This document shows positions 26,453 to 37,111 of a stretch of 64,000 nt of DNA, piece by piece. The DNA is taken from contig NZ_QFFM01000001.1 of the NCBI RefSeq assembly GCF_003129905.1, positions 140,751 through 204,750 on the forward strand, in the 5' to 3' direction. Below the pieces are notes generated by a model, which worked only from the letters and a program-made list of their open reading frames with translations, was not told the DNA's origin and did no database searches. The stretch comes from Bifidobacterium callitrichidarum. GTDB taxonomy: Bacteria > Actinomycetota > Actinomycetes > Actinomycetales > Bifidobacteriaceae. The translations under genes were made by a program, and so were the position numbers. The number at the start of each line of letters is the position of its first letter. The stretch's first letter is position 1.

Positions 26453-26458
26453 TAGGCT
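26453..26458 (+). promoter_or_regulatory. -10 box TAGGCT of a leaderless promoter
   Basis: It ends seven bases before the htpX ATG at 26466, as at fprA. Confidence 0.5.
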
Positions 26459-26465
26459 GGGCCTC

Positions 26466-27410
26466 ATGGATGCCAAAGTACGGGTGCATGGCCATTTCAA
26501 CGGCCTGAAGACGACGCTGCTGTTCGCCCTGATGTGGGCCGTCATCATGCTGATCTGGTGGGCCACCGGCGGCACCCGGCAGACGCTCGGCATCTACATC
26601 GTCATCGGCCTGGCCACCACGTTCTTCTCCTACTGGTTCTCCGACAAACTCGCCATCGCCTCCATGGGCGCGCGCGAGGTCTCCGAGGCCGAGGCCCCCG
26701 AGATCTACCAGATCGTGCGCGAGCTGAGCGCCAAGGCCGGCAAGCCGATGCCTCGCATCTACATCGCCCCCACCATGAGTCCCAATGCCTTCGCCACCGG
26801 CCGCAACGAACGCCACGCCGCCGTGTGCTGCACCCAGGGCATCCTGCAGATCCTCAACGCCCGCGAACTGCGCGGCGTGCTGGGCCACGAACTCATGCAC
26901 GTCTACAATCACGACATCCTGACCTCCGCCATCGCCTCCGCCATGGCCACCGTGATCACCTATCTCGGCTACTCGCTCATGTACATCGGCGGCGGCAATT
27001 CGCGCGACGACCGCGATGGCGGCTCCGGCGGTCTCGGCCTGGTCGGCGTGCTGCTGAGCGTGATCCTGGCGCCGATCGCCGCATCCCTCATCCAGATGGC
27101 CATCTCCCGCACCCGCGAATACGACGCCGACGAGGACGGCAGCCTCCTGACCGGCGACCCCGAGGCCCTCGCCTCCGCGCTCAACAAGATCTCCTACGGC
27201 GCCCAGACCACGCCGATGCGCAAGACCGCCGGCACCCAGTCCGTCTCCGCCATGATGATCGCCAACCCGTTCTCCGCGGCCGGGTTCTCCAAGCTCTTCT
27301 CCACCCATCCGCCGACCGACCAGCGCATCGCCCGCCTCATGGAAATGGCGCGGGAGATGAACGGCACGCCGGTTTCCGCGCCCACGTACTCCACCCGCGT
27401 GCTGCGGTAG
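26466..27410 (+). CDS. htpX: membrane zinc metalloprotease HtpX
   Basis: 314 residues from ATG 26466. Two N-terminal membrane helices (TLLFALMWAVIMLIWWATGG, then TLGIYIVIGLATTFFSYWF), zinc motif HELMH in GVLGHELMHVYNHDIL, two more hydrophobic segments, and the third zinc ligand region SRTREYDADEDG. The C-terminal HPPTDQRIARL is also conserved. M48-family endopeptidase that degrades misfolded membrane proteins. No neighbour suggests an operon. Confidence 0.94.
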   Translation: MDAKVRVHGHFNGLKTTLLFALMWAVIMLIWWATGGTRQTLGIYIVIGLATTFFSYWFSDKLAIASMGAREVSEAEAPEIYQIVRELSAKAGKPMPRIYIAPTMSPNAFATGRNERHAAVCCTQGILQILNARELRGVLGHELMHVYNHDILTSAIASAMATVITYLGYSLMYIGGGNSRDDRDGGSGGLGLVGVLLSVILAPIAASLIQMAISRTREYDADEDGSLLTGDPEALASALNKISYGAQTTPMRKTAGTQSVSAMMIANPFSAAGFSKLFSTHPPTDQRIARLMEMAREMNGTPVSAPTYSTRVLR

Positions 27411-27474
27411 CGTCACACGGCGTGATACGATAGCTGTTCGTGACGTTGCGGCCCCGACCGCAGCCGACCGATTC

Positions 27475-27548
27475 GCGGACATAGTTCATCGGTAGAATGA
27501 AAGCTTCCCAAGCTTTAGAGGCGGGTTCGACTCCCGTTGTCCGCTCCA
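27475..27548 (+). tRNA. tRNA-Gly(CCC)
   Basis: GCGGACA pairs with TGTCCGC, then T and CCA. The anticodon arm AAAGC-TTCCCAA-GCTTT gives anticodon CCC. The T arm is GCGGG-TTCGACT-CCCGT. CCA is encoded. Confidence 0.95.
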
Positions 27549-27577
27549 TTCTCATCCTGCGCGTATCGTGATGCGCG

Positions 27578-28561
27578 ATGTGTACTTCCAAAACCTCCGA
27601 ACGCCCCGCGGACGTCACCGAACCAGGCGTCGCCGAATCAGGCGAAACCGCGACCGGCAGGCCCACCCCCAGCTTCGAACGCACGCCGCGGGACATCCTC
27701 GTCGGTGGCGGGCTCGCGCTTGCCGGCGGCGTGCTGTGGGGCGTCAACGCCACCGTTTCCAAAATCCTCATGGGCTCCTACCATGCGGACCCGCTGTGGA
27801 TCGCGTGCGTGCGTGAACTGCTCGCCGGCGTGATCTTCCTGGTCTGCTCGGGCCTGTTCACGCCGGACAAGCTCATGGGTGCGCTCAAGGACCGCGGCTC
27901 GTACCCCAGATTGCTGGTCTGCGCCGTCACCTGCGTGCTCATGGTGCAGGTCTCCTACCTCAAGGCCATCGACTGGACCAATTCGGGCACCGCCACCGTG
28001 CTGCAGACGCTCAACCTGCTGGTGGTGCTGGCGTTCGTGTGCGTCATGGGGCGCAGGCTTCCCGGCAAACGGGAGAGCGTGGGTGTGGCGCTCGCGTTCG
28101 TGGGCACCGTGCTCATTGCCACCGGCGGCGACCTGACCCAGCTCAGCCTGCCGTTGCCGGGCCTCCTGTGGGGCCTCGCGGACGCGGTGGGTACCTCGAT
28201 GATGACCATCCTTCCCATCGCGCTGATGGCCAGATGGGGCAACTTCACCGTCAACGGCATCATGTTCATGATCTCCGGCATCCTGCTGCTGCCGTTCGTC
28301 AGGCCATGGGCCACCGCGCCCGCACTGGACTGGGTCGGCGTGGCGTTGATGGCATTCACGGTGATCGGCGGCACGTTCGGCGCCTTCTGGCTGTTCCTGG
28401 CCGGCACGCAGAAGTGCGGGGCCATGCGCGCCACCATGCTCGGCACCAGCGAACCGGTGACCGCCACCATCTCCGGCGTGCTGTTCGCGGGGGCCGTGTT
28501 CACGCCCACCGACCTGGCGGGCTTCGCCATGATCATCCTCATGGTGTTCCTGGTACGGTGA
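27578..28561 (+). CDS. EamA/DMT-superfamily permease
   Basis: 327 residues. A hydrophilic start of about 35 residues is followed by ten predicted helices in two EamA repeats, the first beginning GGGLALAGGVLWGVNATVSK. The repeat-end pattern GTFGAFWLFLAGTQKCGAMRA and TSEPVTATISGVLFAG are typical of drug/metabolite transporters. The substrate is unknown. Translation probably starts at ATG 27578; no ribosome-binding site is seen and a TATCGT lies just upstream. Confidence 0.88.
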   Translation: MCTSKTSERPADVTEPGVAESGETATGRPTPSFERTPRDILVGGGLALAGGVLWGVNATVSKILMGSYHADPLWIACVRELLAGVIFLVCSGLFTPDKLMGALKDRGSYPRLLVCAVTCVLMVQVSYLKAIDWTNSGTATVLQTLNLLVVLAFVCVMGRRLPGKRESVGVALAFVGTVLIATGGDLTQLSLPLPGLLWGLADAVGTSMMTILPIALMARWGNFTVNGIMFMISGILLLPFVRPWATAPALDWVGVALMAFTVIGGTFGAFWLFLAGTQKCGAMRATMLGTSEPVTATISGVLFAGAVFTPTDLAGFAMIILMVFLVR

Positions 28562-28645
28562 ACCCGCGGTGATTTTACGGTAACGGGTGAGCTAGGTCAC
28601 GTCCGTACCGGCCCGTCCGGCCCGGCCAGCGGGCATGCCCCGAGC

Positions 28646-28651
28646 GATAAT
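28646..28651 (+). promoter_or_regulatory. -10 box of a leaderless promoter
   Basis: GATAAT ends six bases before the fba ATG at 28658; no Shine-Dalgarno is present. Confidence 0.45.
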
Positions 28652-28657
28652 GAAGCC

Positions 28658-29725
<1,068 letters not shown>

Positions 29726-29772
29726 CGGCGGGCCGCGCAGGGGGCTTCCACGCTCCCTCGATTCGGCTTCAC

Positions 29773-29815
29773 ATGCCTCGGCGGCTTCCTGCTCCATGGG
29801 AGGCCGCCGAGGCAT
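29773..29815 (+). terminator. hairpin after fba
   Basis: ATGCCTCGGCGGC (29773-29785) pairs perfectly with GCCGCCGAGGCAT (29803-29815). There is no long U-run. Confidence 0.7.
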
Positions 29816-29914
29816 ATCCATATGGGCCCGGCTCCGGTGAGATGAGGCCTTCCGCGGGTAGAGGGTTTACGGTACTCTTATCCCCGGCGGAATCGTACTA
29901 GCGGGGAGGCTATC

Positions 29915-31201
29915 ATGCCTGGAATTGTTCTTATCGGCGCTCAGTGGGGCGATGAAGGTAAAGGCAAGGCGACCGATCTGATCGGCACCAAGGTCGATTA
30001 CGTGGCCCGCTTCAACGGCGGCAACAACGCCGGCCACAGCGTGGTCGTGGGCAACGAATCGTACGCCCTGCACCTGCTGCCCTCCGGCATCATCAACCCG
30101 CATCTGACCCCCGTGATCGGCAACGGCGTGGTGGTCGATCCCGAAGTGCTCTTCCAGGAGATCGACGGCCTCGAGGCCCGCGGCATCGACTGCTCCCACC
30201 TGCTGGTGAGCGAGGCCGCGCACATCATCGCGCCCTACCACCGCACGCTGGACAAGGTCACCGAGCGATTCCTCGGCAAGCACAAGATCGGCACCACCGG
30301 CCGCGGCATCGGCCCGGCCTACGCCGACAAGATCAACCGCGTGGGCATCCGCGTGCACGACCTGTTCAACGAGCAGCACCTGCACGACAAGGTCGAGGCC
30401 AGCCTTCACCAGAAGAACCAGATGCTCGTCAAGCTGTACAACCGTCGCCCCATCGACGTGGACCAGACCACCGAGGAGCTGCTCAAGCTCGGCGAACGTC
30501 TCAAGCCGTACGTGGCCAACACCGGCCTGATTCTCAACAAGGCGCTGGACGAGGGCAAGACCGTCCTGTTCGAGGGCGCCCAGGCCACCATGCTCGACGT
30601 GGACCACGGCACCTACCCGTTCGTCACCTCCTCCAACCCGACCGCCGGCGGCGCCTGCACCGGCACCGGCGTGGGACCCACCAAGATCACCCGCGTGATC
30701 GGCGTCTCCAAGGCGTACGTGACCCGCGTGGGCGAGGGCCCGTTCCCCACCGAGCTGTTCGACGAATCCGGCGAGTGGCTGCGCACCCAGGGCCACGAGT
30801 TCGGCGTGACCACCGGTCGTCCGCGTCGCTGCGGCTGGTTCGACGCCGTCGTGAACCGCTACGCCTCCCAGGTCAACGGCCTGACGGACATCGTGCTCAC
30901 CAAGCTCGACGTGCTCACCGGCCTTGACGAGATCCCGATTTGCGTGGCCTACGACGTGGACGGCGAGCGTTACGACGACATGCCCACCGACCAGGCCGCC
31001 TTCTCCGCCGCCAAGCCGATTTACGAGACCATGCCCGGCTGGAGCGAGGACATCTCCAACTGCCACAGCTTCGATGAGCTGCCGGCCACCTGCCAGGCGT
31101 ACGTCAAGCGTCTGGAGGAGCTCAGCAACTGCCGTATCTCCGCCATCGGCACCGGTCCGCAGCGCGACCACATCATCTCCGTCCACTCGCTGATCGACTG
31201 A
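29915..31201 (+). CDS. purA: adenylosuccinate synthetase
   Basis: 428 residues from ATG 29915 with GGGGAGG upstream. GTP loop [15 protein letters not shown] at the start, then [54 protein letters not shown], all invariant in PurA. It joins IMP and aspartate with GTP in AMP synthesis. Confidence 0.97.
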   Translation: MPGIVLIGAQWGDEGKGKATDLIGTKVDYVARFNGGNNAGHSVVVGNESYALHLLPSGIINPHLTPVIGNGVVVDPEVLFQEIDGLEARGIDCSHLLVSEAAHIIAPYHRTLDKVTERFLGKHKIGTTGRGIGPAYADKINRVGIRVHDLFNEQHLHDKVEASLHQKNQMLVKLYNRRPIDVDQTTEELLKLGERLKPYVANTGLILNKALDEGKTVLFEGAQATMLDVDHGTYPFVTSSNPTAGGACTGTGVGPTKITRVIGVSKAYVTRVGEGPFPTELFDESGEWLRTQGHEFGVTTGRPRRCGWFDAVVNRYASQVNGLTDIVLTKLDVLTGLDEIPICVAYDVDGERYDDMPTDQAAFSAAKPIYETMPGWSEDISNCHSFDELPATCQAYVKRLEELSNCRISAIGTGPQRDHIISVHSLID

Positions 31202-31250
31202 TCCGATCGGTTCGATTCGTCCGAGCCGACTGATTCGACTGATTCGTCAG

Positions 31251-32114
31251 ATGATGGATACTCAAGAGCCTTCGGCCAGCACCCAGGAGATCTCCACGGC
31301 CCAGGTGCGTGCCCAATCCATGCCCGAACCGCAGGGCGCGGCCGCCGCGGCCAAACCGCCGCAGATTCCACTCGCGCCCATCAAGCGCGTCCAGGCCCGG
31401 TTCAACCCGCTGGCCGACGGCATGCTGTATCTGGTGGTGTTCCTCGGTGGCACGTTGGGCACCGCCATGCGGTACGGCCTGAGCTTCATCCTGCCCGCCA
31501 CCGCCGGGACCGAAGGATTCTGGCATGCCTTCCATGTGCCCACGTTCACGGCGAACATGGCGGCCTGCTTCATCTTCGCGTGCCTGACCTCCTACCTGTC
31601 GCAGGCGGCATGGATCCGCAAGCGCGTGCGCGAGCTCACCTCGCGCGGCATCGGCATGGGCATGTGCGGCGGCTTCTCCACGCTCTCGGCGCTGGCCATC
31701 GAGGAACTCACCACGATGCAGGCCAGTCTCATCGCCGGGGCCGTGTTCTATCTGCTCGTGAGCTTCCTGATGGGCCTGATCGTGGCGTATCTCGGCGCCC
31801 GGCTGGGCCTCGCGCTGGCCGCCCGCAAAACCGCCAAGGCCGCCATCGTCGCGGTCCGTCAGCAGCAGCCGGAGACCTGGCGTCATGTGACGGCGGGGGA
31901 GACGGTGGCCATGCCCGAGACCCGCGGCGACGATGCCGTCGCGGCCGGGGTCGGTATGACCGGTGCGTCCGGCATGTCCGGCAACGGTTCGGCATCGCTT
32001 GCAGGCGACGTCTCCGGACACATCGCCCATATCAACCCACCCTCCTACGAGCCCGCGCCCATCACCGATGAGATTCCGCTGACCGGCGACCCGACTACCG
32101 GGGAGGCCCACTGA
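31251..32114 (+). CDS. crcB: CrcB/Fluc fluoride channel subunit, long form
   Basis: 287 residues. An N-terminal cytoplasmic extension of about 50 residues precedes a four-helix Fluc core: LGGTLGTAMRYGLSF, MAACFIFACLTSYL, GMCGGFSTLSALAIEE, FYLLVSFLMGLIVAYL. The C-terminus adds about 95 polar residues. Exports fluoride passively. The stop TGA overlaps the ATG of the second crcB, so the products probably form a heterodimer. No fluoride riboswitch was recognised upstream. The start is uncertain because no ribosome-binding site is evident. Confidence 0.88.
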   Translation: MMDTQEPSASTQEISTAQVRAQSMPEPQGAAAAAKPPQIPLAPIKRVQARFNPLADGMLYLVVFLGGTLGTAMRYGLSFILPATAGTEGFWHAFHVPTFTANMAACFIFACLTSYLSQAAWIRKRVRELTSRGIGMGMCGGFSTLSALAIEELTTMQASLIAGAVFYLLVSFLMGLIVAYLGARLGLALAARKTAKAAIVAVRQQQPETWRHVTAGETVAMPETRGDDAVAAGVGMTGASGMSGNGSASLAGDVSGHIAHINPPSYEPAPITDEIPLTGDPTTGEAH

Positions 32115-32485
32115 TGCTGTTCCTGTTCGTGTGCATGTGCGGCGGCCTCGGTGCGGTTGCGCGATTCGTGCTCAACACCTCCATCCAGCGCTGGTGGAGC
32201 CGTCTGTTCCCGCTCTCCACGTTCGTGATCAACGTGATCGCCACGTTCTGCGCGGGCCTTGCGGCCGCCGCGTGGGCGCATCAGGTGGTGCCCGAATCGA
32301 CGTATCTGCTGTTCGTGACCGGATTCCTCGGCGGCTTCTCCACGTTCTCCACGGCCATCAACGAGATGGTCTCGCTGGCACGCAACAAGCATTTCGGCAT
32401 GGCCGCGTTCTATCTGGCGGCCACCATCGTGGTGCCGGTCATCTGCGTATCGCTCGGCTGGCTCGTCGGCTCCCTGGCGCACTGA
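32114..32485 (+). CDS. crcB: CrcB/Fluc fluoride channel subunit, short form
   Basis: 123 residues, the canonical length. Four helices with GGLGAVARFVLN, STFVINVIATFCAGLAAAAW, GGFSTFSTAINEM (Phe-box) and IVVPVICVSLGWLVG. It overlaps the previous gene at TGATG, indicating translational coupling and a fixed ratio. Confidence 0.93.
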   Translation: MLFLFVCMCGGLGAVARFVLNTSIQRWWSRLFPLSTFVINVIATFCAGLAAAAWAHQVVPESTYLLFVTGFLGGFSTFSTAINEMVSLARNKHFGMAAFYLAATIVVPVICVSLGWLVGSLAH

Positions 32486-32611
32486 CCTCGCAGTCCATGG
32501 TTATTTCCTTGTAACGAACCGGCAGGCCGGTAACGCAAGGGAAACTTGGGCGCAACCGTGCGCGCTGATTGTCCTCCTAGGTTGAAAACCAAATCCAGAG
32601 AGGACAGTTAT

Positions 32612-34048
32612 ATGACAGCCGTACATATTTCCATACGGCGTCATCGACTGGGATTGTTGCTGTTCACCACAGTTTTCGCCCTATTGATGGCGCTGAGCAT
32701 CGCCACCCCCGGCCGCGCGCTTGCGGCCGAAGCCGTGCCCACGTGCAACCCGACCGCCACGAACGGATGCGTCAACGGCATCCTGCAGGACGCGGACAAG
32801 AAACCCATCGCCAACGTGACGCTGAAGCTTTCCGGCAAGGAGGAGGCCACCGCCACCACCGACGCCGAAGGCAAATGGGCGTTCTCCGTGACCGCGGACG
32901 GCGAATACACCGTGACCATGGACGAATCGGTGGCCAAGGAGCACGGGCTCAAAGCCGCCACCGCCACGGTCGAGATCGAGAAGAACAGCTTCGACAAGGC
33001 ACGTCAGGTGGTCCGTTTCGACAAGCCCGTGGCCGCCTCCGCGAACGGTTCCGGCTCGGGCGCGGCTGGCTCCGACTCCACCGCCGGCACACAATCCGGT
33101 TCTTCCGGGTCCTCCGGCTCGTCCGACGCGGCCCAGACCACCAACGGTTCGGCCGCCACCGCCAACATCGGCAAGCGCGTCTGGCAGCAGCTGTTCTCCG
33201 GCATCATCTTCGGCCTCATGCTGGGCCTGATGAGCGTAGGCATGAACCTCGTCTACGGCACCACCGGCCTGAGCTCCTTCTCCCACGGCGAGCAGGTCAG
33301 CCTCGGCGGCCTGATGGCGTACGTGGGCACGCAGGTGTTGCACTGGCCGCTGATTCCGGCCGCCATCTTCGCGGTGGCGATCGGTGCGCTCACCGGCTGG
33401 ATCCAGAACGAACTCGTCTGGGCTCCGCTGCGCCGCAAGCGCGTGGGCACCATGCAACAGATGATCGTGACCATCGGCCTGTCCATGGCGCTGCAATACC
33501 TCTTCCAGTTCTTTTTCGGCGGTGACATCAAGGGCATCACCAAATCCGTGCCGGCCAGTTTCGTCATCGGCCCGGTCACCACGGACGCGCCCACGCTGAT
33601 CTCCGCGGCCATCGCCATCATCGTGATCGTGGGCGTGACACTGTTCCTCTACCGGACCCGACTTGGCCGTGCCACGCGCGCCGTCTCCGACAACGCCGCG
33701 CTGGCCTCCGCCTCCGGTATCAACGTCGAACAGGTGGTGCGCATCGTATGGATCCTGTCCTGCGGCATGGCGGCCCTGTCCGGCGTGCTGCTGGGCATCT
33801 ACCTCAATGGCATCTCATGGAACACCGGCGCCACCCTGCTGCTGCTCATGTTCGCGGCGGTCACCCTCGGCGGCCTGGGCACCGCGAACGGCGCCCTCGT
33901 GGGTTCCCTGATCATCGGCATCGTGGCGGATATGAGCTCGCTCGTCATCCCCAACGACATGCGCTACGCCAGTGCTCTGGCGATTCTCATCATCGTCCTG
34001 CTGGTTCGTCCGCAGGGCCTCTTCGGCAAGCAGCAAAGGGTGGGCTGA
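32612..34048 (+). CDS. livH: branched-chain amino acid ABC permease LivH with N-terminal extracytoplasmic domain
   Basis: 478 residues from ATG 32612, with AGAGGA upstream. Residues 12-38 are a signal-like helix (LGLLLFTTVFALLMALSIA). Residues about 50-140 resemble a CnaB/carboxypeptidase-regulatory beta-sandwich (NGILQDADKKPIANVTLKL, then TDAEGKWAFSVTADGEYTVT). A Ser/Gly linker (145-185) follows, then the LivH permease (SVGMNLVYGTTGLSSFSHGE to the C-terminus) with about eight helices. Ordinary LivH is about 300 residues, so this is a fusion. It is the first gene of livHMGF. Confidence 0.9.
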   Translation: MTAVHISIRRHRLGLLLFTTVFALLMALSIATPGRALAAEAVPTCNPTATNGCVNGILQDADKKPIANVTLKLSGKEEATATTDAEGKWAFSVTADGEYTVTMDESVAKEHGLKAATATVEIEKNSFDKARQVVRFDKPVAASANGSGSGAAGSDSTAGTQSGSSGSSGSSDAAQTTNGSAATANIGKRVWQQLFSGIIFGLMLGLMSVGMNLVYGTTGLSSFSHGEQVSLGGLMAYVGTQVLHWPLIPAAIFAVAIGALTGWIQNELVWAPLRRKRVGTMQQMIVTIGLSMALQYLFQFFFGGDIKGITKSVPASFVIGPVTTDAPTLISAAIAIIVIVGVTLFLYRTRLGRATRAVSDNAALASASGINVEQVVRIVWILSCGMAALSGVLLGIYLNGISWNTGATLLLLMFAAVTLGGLGTANGALVGSLIIGIVADMSSLVIPNDMRYASALAILIIVLLVRPQGLFGKQQRVG

Positions 34049-34051
34049 GCC

Positions 34052-35035
34052 ATGGATTTCCTTACTATCATCTCCAACACACTGGGCGAACTCATCGCCC
34101 CGACCACGGCGGCATACGTGCTGGCCGCCATCGGCCTGAACATTCACTTCGGCATGACGGGACTCATGAACATGGGACAGGCCGGCTTCATGCTGCTGGG
34201 CGCATACGGGTTCGCCATCACCCAGTCCATGGGTGCGAACCTGTTCGCCTCCGTGTGCGCGGCCGTGGCGCTCGCCGTGATTTACGCGCTGCTGCTGGGC
34301 ATCCCGACCTTGAAACTCGGCCCCGACTACCTGGCCATGGTCACGCTGGCCGCCGCCGAAATCATCCGCATCATCGGCCGCTCCACGGCCATGACCAAGA
34401 TCACCGGCGGTTCGGCCGGCATCTCCCCGCAGGACTTCACCACCCAGTTTGAGGGCACGTCCCCGCTGCCCAACGGCTCCACCACCTTCCTGCTGTGGAC
34501 GTACAACAACAACATCGCGAACTCGTGGTGGCTGCGACTGGTGGCCTGGGTGCTCGTGGCCATCGCCGCACTGCTGTGCTGGCGCTGGTTCCACTCGCCG
34601 TGGGGTCGCGTGCTCAAGGGCATCCGCGAGGACGAGAACGCCATCCGATCGCTCGGCAAGAACGTGACCACATACAAGATGCAGGCCCTGATCCTTGGCG
34701 GCATCTTCGGCGCGTTCGGCGGCATCATCTTCGTGCTGCCGCGCTCCGTACAACCCGATTCGCTGGGCCGCGCGGTCACGTTCTACACCTGGACCATCCT
34801 GCTGCTGGGCGGCGCGGCCACCATCTTCGGGCCGATTCTGGGATCCTGCCTGCTGTGGGTGCTGCTGACGTTCGTCAAGGAGGTCATGCGAGGTGCCATC
34901 CCGGACACACTCATCTCCTCCAACCAGGTCGAATCGCTCGGCTGGGTGATCGTGGGCGTGGCGCTCATGTGCCTGGTGATATTCAGACCGCAGGGCCTCC
35001 TGGGAGACCGAAAGGAGCTGGCGTTCAATGCCTGA
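34052..35035 (+). CDS. livM: branched-chain amino acid ABC permease LivM
   Basis: 327 residues. LNIHFGMTGLMNMGQAGFML and YLAMVTLAAAEIIRIIG are the LivM signatures; the EAA-like loop is GRVLKGIREDENAIRSLGKN. It starts three bases after livH and overlaps livG by eight bases. It forms the transmembrane pathway together with LivH. Confidence 0.93.
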   Translation: MDFLTIISNTLGELIAPTTAAYVLAAIGLNIHFGMTGLMNMGQAGFMLLGAYGFAITQSMGANLFASVCAAVALAVIYALLLGIPTLKLGPDYLAMVTLAAAEIIRIIGRSTAMTKITGGSAGISPQDFTTQFEGTSPLPNGSTTFLLWTYNNNIANSWWLRLVAWVLVAIAALLCWRWFHSPWGRVLKGIREDENAIRSLGKNVTTYKMQALILGGIFGAFGGIIFVLPRSVQPDSLGRAVTFYTWTILLLGGAATIFGPILGSCLLWVLLTFVKEVMRGAIPDTLISSNQVESLGWVIVGVALMCLVIFRPQGLLGDRKELAFNA

Positions 35036-35987
35036 ATCAAAGCCATTCCAAGACCTCGCCAAGTGGGCCACCAAGGCCCCCGAAGGCGAGACGCTGATCT
35101 CCACCGCCTACCGCGACAAGGTCTCCGCGGACCTCGAATTCGTGGAGCACACGCCCGGCGTGCACAAGCCGGACCCCATCCTCGTGGCCAACAACGTGAC
35201 CCGCAAGTTCGGCGGCATGACCGCCGTGGACGTCAAGCACTTCGAGATCGAACGCCACGGCATCACCGCGCTCATCGGCCCGAACGGTGCCGGCAAGACC
35301 ACGTTCTTCAACCTGATGACCGGCTTCGATACCCCGAACACCGGCGAATGGCGCTTCGACGGGCACGACATGGCCCACGTGCAACCCGAAAAGGTGGCGC
35401 GCATGGGCATGGTCCGCACTTTCCAGCTCACCAAGGTGATGAGCCGGCTGACCGTACTCGACAACATGCTCCTGGGCGCCCCCGTGCAGCCCGGCGAAGG
35501 CATGTTCCGCTCGCTCATCCCCGGCCTGTGGAGGAAGCAGGAGAAGGCGAACACCGAGAAGGCCGAGGCGCTGCTCGAACGCTTCCTGCTCATCAAGAAG
35601 AAGGACGATTTCGCCGGCTCGCTCTCCGGCGGCCAGCGCAAGTTGCTCGAAATGGCCCGTGCGCTGATGAGTGACCCGCAGCTGGTCATGCTCGATGAGC
35701 CGATGGCCGGCGTGAACCCGGCGCTGAAGCAGTCGCTGCTCGAACACATCATGTCGCTGCGCGAGGAAGGCACCACGGTGCTGTTCGTGGAGCACGACAT
35801 CAACATGGTCCGCCACATCGCCGACTGGGTCACCGTGATGGCCGAAGGCCGGATCGTGGCCGAGGGCCAGCCCAAGTCCGTGATGGAGGATCCGGCCGTG
35901 ATCGACGCCTACCTCGGCGCCAACGCCAACATCGATCTGGGCGACGATTCCGTCCTGGACCTCAAGGAAAGCGAGGAACAGCGATGA
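35028..35987 (+). CDS. livG: branched-chain amino acid ABC ATPase LivG
   Basis: 319 residues with an unusual leader of about 55 residues before the ATPase. Walker A GPNGAGKTTFF, Q-loop RTFQLTKVM, signature LSGGQRKLLEMARALM, Walker B LVMLDEPMAGVNP, H-loop EHDINMV. Overlaps livM and livF, so translation is coupled. Confidence 0.95.
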   Translation: MPESKPFQDLAKWATKAPEGETLISTAYRDKVSADLEFVEHTPGVHKPDPILVANNVTRKFGGMTAVDVKHFEIERHGITALIGPNGAGKTTFFNLMTGFDTPNTGEWRFDGHDMAHVQPEKVARMGMVRTFQLTKVMSRLTVLDNMLLGAPVQPGEGMFRSLIPGLWRKQEKANTEKAEALLERFLLIKKKDDFAGSLSGGQRKLLEMARALMSDPQLVMLDEPMAGVNPALKQSLLEHIMSLREEGTTVLFVEHDINMVRHIADWVTVMAEGRIVAEGQPKSVMEDPAVIDAYLGANANIDLGDDSVLDLKESEEQR

Positions 35988-36796
35988 TTGATACCGAAAA
36001 CTTGCCCGCCACCGCCACCCGGCCGCGCGCCGAAATCCACGTGGGCGAGCCGGAAGGCGAACCCCTGCTGGACGCCGTGGACCTCGTGGCCGGCTACCTG
36101 CCCGGCGTGAACATCCTCAACGGCGCCTCGCTCACCCTGCACGAGGGCGAGATCGTGGGCATCATCGGCCCGAACGGCGCCGGCAAATCCACGCTGCTCA
36201 AATCCCTGTTCGGACTGGTCCATATCCACTCCGGCAAGCTCATCTTCAAAGGCAAGGACATCACCAACCTCAGGGCGGACAAGCTCGTCTCCCTCGGCGT
36301 GGGCTTCGTGCCGCAGACCGAGAACGTATTCCCCTCCCTGACCATCGCCGAGAACCTGCACATGGGCGCCTATCAGGCACCCAAGAAGTTCAATGAGCGG
36401 TTCGACTACGTCTGCTCCATCTTCCCCAAGCTGGAGACCCGCAAGGACCAGCTCGCCGGCTCGCTGTCCGGCGGCGAACGCCAGATGGTGGCCATGGCCC
36501 GCGCTTTGATGATGAACCCGTCCGTACTGCTCCTCGACGAGCCCTCTGCCGGACTTTCCCCGATGCTTCAGGACGAGACCTTCATCCGCGTGCGACAGGT
36601 CAACAAGGCCGGCGTCTCCGTGATCATCGTAGAGCAGAACGCTCGCCGCTGCCTGCAGATCTGCGACCGCGGCTACGTGCTTGACCAGGGCCGCAATGCC
36701 TACTCCGGCCGCGGTCGCGATCTGCTTGAGGATCCGAAGGTCATATCCCTCTACTTGGGCAACCTGGAAGAGGAAGTGGAAGAGGAAGGCCGGTGA
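35984..36796 (+). CDS. livF: branched-chain amino acid ABC ATPase LivF
   Basis: 270 residues. Walker A GPNGAGKSTLL, VPQTENVFPSLTIAENL, signature LSGGERQMVAMARALM, Walker B VLLLDEPSAGLSP, and VEQNARRCLQICDRGYVLD typical of LivF. ATGA overlap with livG. The 315 bp after it (36797-37111) hold an imperfect inverted repeat (GTGACGG near 36793 and CGTCACCG near 36870) and presumably the livK promoter. Confidence 0.95.
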   Translation: MIDTENLPATATRPRAEIHVGEPEGEPLLDAVDLVAGYLPGVNILNGASLTLHEGEIVGIIGPNGAGKSTLLKSLFGLVHIHSGKLIFKGKDITNLRADKLVSLGVGFVPQTENVFPSLTIAENLHMGAYQAPKKFNERFDYVCSIFPKLETRKDQLAGSLSGGERQMVAMARALMMNPSVLLLDEPSAGLSPMLQDETFIRVRQVNKAGVSVIIVEQNARRCLQICDRGYVLDQGRNAYSGRGRDLLEDPKVISLYLGNLEEEVEEEGR

Positions 36797-37111
36797 CGGA
36801 GCGTCCTCGTCGTTGCTCCTCGGTCGACGTACCTTCGTACGCCTTCCCTCGGTGCGCCTAGAGGCCGCACACGTCACCGTCCTTCTTGCAGAAGGCCGGT
36901 AGCTTCCGGCTCCTCCTACTCCGGGCGCAAGCATGCCCGAAAACGACCGAAAACCGCATGTTTCCAACAGTTTTCCGACTTCATCAGTCGGTTACATGCG
37001 AACAATCTGCGCGAATCAACGCCCGCTTAGGCTCAAAGCCAAGATCCGGGCGACCAACCGCTCGCATCGGCACCATTGCCCGTAAGGGCTTGAGAGGAAG
37101 TGGTGATTCAA

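Noticed and set aside
31202..31250. Fluoride riboswitch before crcB
   Set aside because: The 49-bp gap is too short and carries only GACTGATTCG-type short repeats, with no crcB-motif fold seen.
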